From Allantophomopsis cytisporea (Eukaryota > Ascomycota > Leotiomycetes > Phacidiales > Phacidiaceae), in assembly GCA_024752435.1 (NCBI GenBank), contig CP103028.1, positions 620,001 through 684,000 on the forward strand: a stretch of 64,000 nt of DNA, in the 5' to 3' direction. How positions within the stretch are numbered: position 1 is the stretch's first letter; each line of letters begins with the position of its first letter. The notes beneath the pieces are model-generated. The model saw nothing but the letters and a program-made list of their open reading frames with translations. It searched no databases and was not told the origin of the DNA. Position numbers and translations under genes: made by a program. Below are positions 58,647-64,000 of this stretch, one piece after another.

Positions 58647-59468
58647 TCATGGCTGTTCCTCGATATAGCGCCAAGAAACGTTAAGAATTGGTTTTTCAGC
58701 GTCCTCAACCATTGTTCCGCTGCGTTGGAAAGGATATAAAGTGACTTCTCTCGTGCTAATCGCCAGTTCGTGATCAACAGGACCGCGCTTTGGTTGAATG
58801 AACAAGACATTGATTGTCTGGAGACAAGGTAGAGTAGTGACGACGCCCGAAACATCCCAGTCGTCTTCCTGCATATTGTTGTAAATGATAGACAATGCTG
58901 AGACTCGCGCGTATGCTATTTTAGTGGCAGTCAAGAACCTCTGCAGCTTGAACATTGCCACATCCCACTTCGCAGTTCTGAAATATAGCCGAATATGAAT
59001 CTTATCAATCCGAGTATTGATAAATGCGTAGTGGGATGTTCCTTGTGGAATTGTGGTAGTCAAATTGCCGGGTAAAAAAAGAGGGAGGATCCGATAGTAC
59101 TTCAATGCCTCCTGTCGAGAGAGTCTGTTTACGCAAAGAACAGCCGGAACGGGACTCACAGCAGTATATCGGATACCACTTCGGGGGCCCCACCAGTGAT
59201 TGAATGCTGAGGTAGGCCGACAAGGTATTGTGAGCTCATGGCAAGAGATGTCGAGAACAGAAGGGATAGAAGCCGCAAATTCCCAAATAGTGGCCTGTAG
59301 TTCAATGGGCAAGTTCGAGAACAATGTGAACCTTCTGTTGTCGGGGGTCGCGACGGGTACTTCGGTATCTGCAGCTTTTTCGCACTTCTCCCATTTGACT
59401 TTTAGGATTGATGACTCTGATGGATCAGATTTTACGACTCTGAGGACATAGGAAGCTTGGTTGTTCAT
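58647..59468 (-). CDS. 2EXR-domain protein, function unknown
   Basis: This single exon codes 273 residues. Residues ~46-165 match the 2EXR pattern that is very common in Leotiomycetes and related fungi: F-T-L-F-S-N-L-P-I-E-L-Q-A-T-I-W-E-F-A, then P-A-V-L-C-V-N-R-L-S-R-Q-E-A-L-K-Y-Y, a C-terminal half with F-I-N-T-R-I-D-K-I-H. The opening helix resembles an F-box start, but no partner is shown. The family is expanded and largely uncharacterised. No signal peptide or membrane segment is seen. It reads as intact. Confidence 0.8.
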   Translation of the reverse strand: MNNQASYVLRVVKSDPSESSILKVKWEKCEKAADTEVPVATPDNRRFTLFSNLPIELQATIWEFAASIPSVLDISCHELTIPCRPTSAFNHWWGPRSGIRYTAVSPVPAVLCVNRLSRQEALKYYRILPLFLPGNLTTTIPQGTSHYAFINTRIDKIHIRLYFRTAKWDVAMFKLQRFLTATKIAYARVSALSIIYNNMQEDDWDVSGVVTTLPCLQTINVLFIQPKRGPVDHELAISTREVTLYPFQRSGTMVEDAEKPILNVSWRYIEEQP

Positions 59469-60290
59469 GGCGTAGCTCCTGTCCGTATCGGACGAAGTGG
59501 ATAGTGTAATGTGCGTAGACTCGGGTCGTTGGGACTAAGAAAAGTGTGGAGAGAGTGTGCAGAGCGAAGAAGGAAGTAACCATGACGGAAACATCAGTCA
59601 GGTCAAGAGTAGGTAGATCGGACTGCGAGTAAGGTAACCAATACTGAGACATCAGAAGTATGGATTCAATCTAGGGGGCTGTGGGGAAATTATGCTTATA
59701 CAGACTTCTTATTGCGCAATTGCCAATTAGGCACAGCCCCCGGAACCTCATGTGTCTGAGTAGCTGCAAACTGTATCCTCCTTCCTCTCCTGAAGCACTT
59801 CAATCGCTCTATTCTCTACTGTGCCAGTGCTGTAACATATATTCAAAGAGGCAGGAGGAGAGCCAGGGTGTCAAGAGACTTTACTACTCTATCATCTATA
59901 TTAATATAGAATGAAGTGGTAAATGCGTGCGATCAATAAAAAGTTGTGCTAATATATAACTTCGAATCTATATTTCACACTAGAAAAATCAAATGATACA
60001 AGATCATATACCCTCAATTTTACATTTAACAGTATCGGTCCATGGGTTGTAGTTACATGTTTTTTGACCCCCTAGTGTGCATATGATCAGATAACTTCGA
60101 CGTCTCAACAGTCACAAAGGCAGCATCTCCAAATTTCAAGTGCAATCTCGCCTATATTTCATGCCCAAAACAGCATTAATCAGCCATTACCCTATAACGA
60201 TATTCATAAACGGTAATTTAAAGAGAAAAAATACATTAACTTTTCGTAATATCATACGCTATTCTATGCTCGACATCAAACCCGGCCCAC
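59469..60290. other. intergenic region
   Basis: This is the upstream region of the 2EXR gene and 3' flank of the chitin deacetylase, both on the minus strand. It is AT-rich near 59880-60240. No gene or clear repeat is recognised. Confidence 0.5.
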
Positions 60291-61894
60291 CTAAATACAA
60301 ATTCCAAACTTGCTCTGGCACCCATTAGACTTGAAACAATAGGCGCTTGTAGATCCACACCATCCGTGCTGCGAGCAACATGTACCGAATGTACTACCCT
60401 TACAAGTTGTGGTGGTTCCACAGGTCCCATCCTTACTAACTGTCAAGGCGGTGCTGCTAGCCTTAGCGCTTGTCGATGTGGAGCTCTTGACAGTAGAGGT
60501 GCTTACAGGCTTAACGGCAACAGACGTTGTAGTAGTAGGGGCAACAGTAGAGGAAGATGAGGTTCCGCAAGTACCGAAACCAGATTGGCAACCGGTACCA
60601 CAGTAATCAGACGTGCTACCACAGTAACCATGGGAGGAGCAACAATTTCCGAACGTAGATCCAAGGCAGGTATTTCCGTTCCCACAGGTTGCGTCTGAAG
60701 AGACCTTGAGCGTAGACGCAGCAGCTGTGGAGGTAGAGGTAGAAGAAGCGACAGCGGCGCTCGTGGTAGAGGTAGAGGTGGTTCCGGAGGCATCACGGTA
60801 CCAATTTGCCTTGGGATCGCCCAGGCAGTCTCCAACAGTGACAGGCTTGTAGCCCTGTGCCTTAATGGTATCAAGCATAAAGGTGGTGAGGTTGTAAGCG
60901 GTTTGATAATGGATATCATGACCAATGGCGAGGAAGTCGCCGTTAGCGGCGGTGGAAGAGGAGAGCGCTGCGGAAAAGATGTCCTTGGACTGCTGGATGA
61001 GGGTAGGGTCGTCGTGGAGATAGTCTTCGGTATCGAGGTCGAAGTACGTTACGTGGTAACCCAGATCACCGAGGATGTTGCCACATGTGTCGTTGCACTC
61101 AGAGTAGGGTGGACGCAAGTAAGTTGGAATGACACCTAGGATGTTACGGAGGGCCATCTCGTTGTAGTAGACTTGGTTGTGGAATGTTGTTGGGTCCAGT
61201 GCGGTCAGGTTTTGATGCGACCATGTGTGAGAGGCGACTTGGTGGCCAGCATTGTACATGCGCTTGATGATATCTGGGTAGCCAGTTGTAGCATTATCGA
61301 TTTGTCCCTTGCCGTTGTTGTTGCCGGTAATGAAGAAGGTGGCAGAGGCATTGTAGCTCTCGAGGATATCGAGCATGTGAGTTGTGTAGAGGTAAGGTCC
61401 ATCATCGAAGGTCAAGGCTACATCACCAGCATTGACGCAGTCATAGATGCCAGCGCCTCCGTATGCGACACTGCCAACCTTAGTTCTAGCGATTGTGCTA
61501 GTGGAAACTCCAGAAGGAACCTTTTGTCCATCGCAGCTGTCTGAGTATTGATATTGACAATCTGGGCTTGTGCAATACTCTTCGGTAGTTCCACAGTAGC
61601 TATGTCTTGTTAGTACTTGAGGGTAAACAGTAGACTTATCACTTACCCAGCAGGTGAACAACATTGGCCAGCAGGGCAGTTACCAACGCCGGCTCCGCAA
61701 GTTCCATCTCTCTTATCATATACTGATACTCCAGCTTCTGCCGCCTCGGAGATGTGTTCCATTGCCTCGAAGATATTGCGGTTTTTCAAGGCAGCAAAGG
61801 TGTTACCTCCACCTAGAATTTTTGGGACACCGGCATGGGCATGAGCCGCACAGAATGCAGGCAACGCCCCCAGAATAAGAGTTGAATAGTGCAT
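60291..61894 (-). CDS. secreted chitin deacetylase with chitin-binding (CBM18) modules
   Basis: There are two exons, 61647-61894 and 60291-61599, with a 47-nt intron (GTAAGT, CTAAC branch, ACATAG) that joins C-S-P-A-G to Y-C-G. The product is about 518 residues with a signal peptide (1-17). An N-terminal CBM18-like module (cysteines around 65-105) is followed by the polysaccharide deacetylase (NodB) domain: T-F-D-D-G-P (catalytic base and metal), H-T-W-S-H (metal), R-P-P-Y-S-E, D-L-D-T-E-D-Y and I-G-H-D-I-H. A serine/threonine-rich linker leads to two further CBM18 modules at the C-terminus, each with eight cysteines and the S-x-F-G-x-C-C-S-x-H-G-x-C-G pattern. The enzyme removes acetyl groups from chitin in the wall or matrix; in plant-associated fungi that can reduce recognition of chitin oligomers by the host. 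Confidence 0.93.
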
Positions 61895-64000
61895 CTTTGG
61901 ATCTTGTTGATCTGGTTGCTGTTGTCGGAAGTGCTTCGAAGTGAGAAGCAAAAAGAATGCTATCGTGTGTGTGAGAAGAATAACGAGGGATTATTATGCT
62001 ATAAGAGTGGACAAAGAGTCAAACGAAAGACAGCTGGAGTCACAGCGATGAATTTGAGAGAATGAGACAAGCAGAATACTTTGAGGTCTTACAGGTGCAT
62101 ATATAAGCTGTAAAAAATATGGGAATTCCCAGGTTCATTCTTACCGTAGTAATGTAGTGGCGCACCATCTGTCAATGTCGGATCCTACAGGAAGCTCTCA
62201 AGGATAGAAAATTGATGCGATCCCAGGATCATGCTTAAAGGTTTGACATGGCTTTTGAGATCAGACGATACCCTAGTATGGAGTATTTCAGAGTTAGTTC
62301 ATCCCGGAGTGCATGGCGGTGGGCATGTCCGAAGAAGAGTTCGTTGCATTGAAGAAATCCTTCCGCCGTATGGATGCACGATGTGAACACAGATGGGAAC
62401 AGGTGCACATGAAGCATAGACGTCGTACTGGCCTGGTAGATCCATTTTCGCAAGCAATAGCGTGTTTTTGGGGCGTGCGTGCTACCCCTGGTGCGATGCG
62501 TTAGTGGCCGCAGGTGCGGCGTAGACGCTGTTGACGGACCTCTCTTGCACCGGTTCGCAGAGAGGAAACATCATTGGCGTTTCATCCGCATGGAGAATGG
62601 AAGACTTGGCTTTGTCCCTGATCGAATCTCATTTGCTGGGCAGCCCGATAACAGCTGCGAATAGCTATGAATAGCTACAGACAGCTACAACGGGACGTTA
62701 ATATGTCCTTGGATGTTTGATGTTTGATGTTTGTAAATAAAAGAAGATCTTCCGCACTCGATTTGGTTGAGTCTAAGCAGTAAGTTGGGTGCGACGGACT
62801 TTGAAGGCGCAACAAATATATGGGTGGTGTATGTGACAACAAGAAGAAAATTGTCGAGAGCACAGGACACGTTCAGCTGCCTACAGTACGACACGACCTA
62901 CAATCGCTAGTCAGTCAATCATACTGAAAAGCCATTTATGCTTATTTTTCTTATTTTCTGGTTTTTCTTGTCTCTTCTTTTGTTTCTTTCTCGCTCTGCA
63001 TTCAGCCTGTTCTTGGCTGTGTGAGGGCTTTGAGCATTTATGGTGATCATGCCCAAAGTGCCCACGAATGAGGTCACAGGTCTGTTCAGCTACACCATAA
63101 GTCAGTCATAGCGCATAAGGAAGCATCAGAAGAGTAGGGTCATACCAAATCAATATGCGCTCGGTAAGCAGAGCGAAAACAGTTGTGCGTGAAGGCTTGA
63201 AGTCAAAATATATTTTTCGGCGGTGATTACGAGATAATATTGTTGTTGAAGTGATGTAAGGTAGAGTGTAATTGCTGATAGGCGCTCCGTACGAGGTTGG
63301 CAGGGTTGATATGATGGTGTTTACCCAGAATAGATCGCTGTACTTTATGCGGGGGATTTCAAAGATCGGATCACGCCGCACGTGATCAATTATCAATCTA
63401 CATTACCACCGCCAGTGCTATCTATACTTCTATCAATGACAATGATGGAGATCATGATAGTTATAAAATGATAAAATATTTGGAACGAGTGATGTCGATT
63501 ATCAGAGGATAAGTTTCTAATTACTCGCTTCTGTATAGGGAGTAGACATTCTATGGAAAGAAAAGATTTCAGAATACGTGGGCTACCAAAGTCAAATTGG
63601 AGTGTTGGCTGCAGATATGTATTTATCAATTTTCTTCTTCTTTCAGTTTACAGCTCAGGGGATATCGTCGCCTCGTATATATCCAAATGCAAATTGATGT
63701 GTATTAGTATTACCAGAGCACTATATGTCTCCCAAGCAGATAAGGAGAAATATAGCTACATCGCATGAGTTGAGACTCTTAGATATCTATTACATTACCA
63801 TCAAGAGGTTTGTCTTACTACTTAGCTTTTTTTCAGTAGCCATGATATGTAGTATATCTTCTGGGTAATCCCAGATGTGAAATAATTTTAAGGGATGTTT
63901 GGAAGGCAGGTTTTCTTCGAAGTGCAGTGCAGTGATGGTTTCACTCCTTCGCAAGAGCTACATACGATATAATTCATTTGGACAATTTAAATCTAAAGCA
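61895..64000. other. upstream region of the chitin deacetylase gene and unassigned end of window
   Basis: No gene is recognised up to the window end. A TATATA string lies at about 62099-62106, roughly 205 nt upstream of the chitin deacetylase ATG. Short direct repeats occur (AATAGCTA at 62658-62672; GATGTTT, three copies, near 62713-62733). Open frames at 63106-63396 and 63393-63629 (-) lack domains. A gene whose main part lies beyond 64000 cannot be excluded. Confidence 0.45.
62713..62733. repeat. GATGTTT heptamer, three copies
   Basis: Three tandem copies of GATGTTT. No role is assigned. Confidence 0.7.

Overview
The window is nuclear DNA of a filamentous ascomycete. The evidence is short (44-66 nt) GT-AG introns with CTAAC/CTGAC-type branch sites, moderate-length AT-leaning intergenic DNA, and fungus-only families: a 2EXR protein, DHA1/DHA2 transporters, a NACHT/NLR relic, a CBM18 chitin deacetylase and a fused Nup98-Nup96 gene. 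The gene set suggests Pezizomycotina, possibly Leotiomycetes; the class is a guess from protein style, not a measurement. Exon limits were worked out by hand from splice motifs and reading phase.

Layout. 0-9 kb: 3' end of a MER3/HFM1 meiotic helicase (+), a polytopic membrane protein (-), 2.5 kb without a gene, and a ROG1-type lipase (-). 9-14.2 kb: a secreted alpha/beta hydrolase (+) and a broken NACHT/NLR gene (+). 14.2-20 kb: a long microsatellite-rich intergenic region leading into a DHA1-like MFS transporter (+). 20.8-33 kb: a tail-anchored protein with tandem RVxF-like repeats (-), the Nup98-Nup96 nucleoporin (-) and a conserved fungal protein (-). 33.6-38 kb: centrin (+), an AT-rich gene-free block and a DHA2 transporter (-). 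39.9-45.6 kb: an Argonaute (+), a strong hairpin just after its stop codon, and a small three-exon dsRNA-binding-domain gene (-) that simple ORF calling misses. 45.6-52.4 kb: almost empty. 52.4-62 kb: nitronate monooxygenase (+), secreted SnoaL-like protein (-), epsin (+), 2EXR protein (-) and chitin deacetylase (-). 62-64 kb: no gene seen.

How the genes relate. Most are unrelated housekeeping genes: meiosis, nuclear pore, spindle pole body/centrin, endocytosis, lipid hydrolysis. The stretch with the best claim to be more than chance is Argonaute, 3' hairpin and convergent dsRBD gene, a possible RNA-silencing neighbourhood. The other unusual item is the repeat protein at 20.8-22.3 kb, which reads like a membrane-anchored scaffold for protein phosphatase 1. 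Both functions are inferred.
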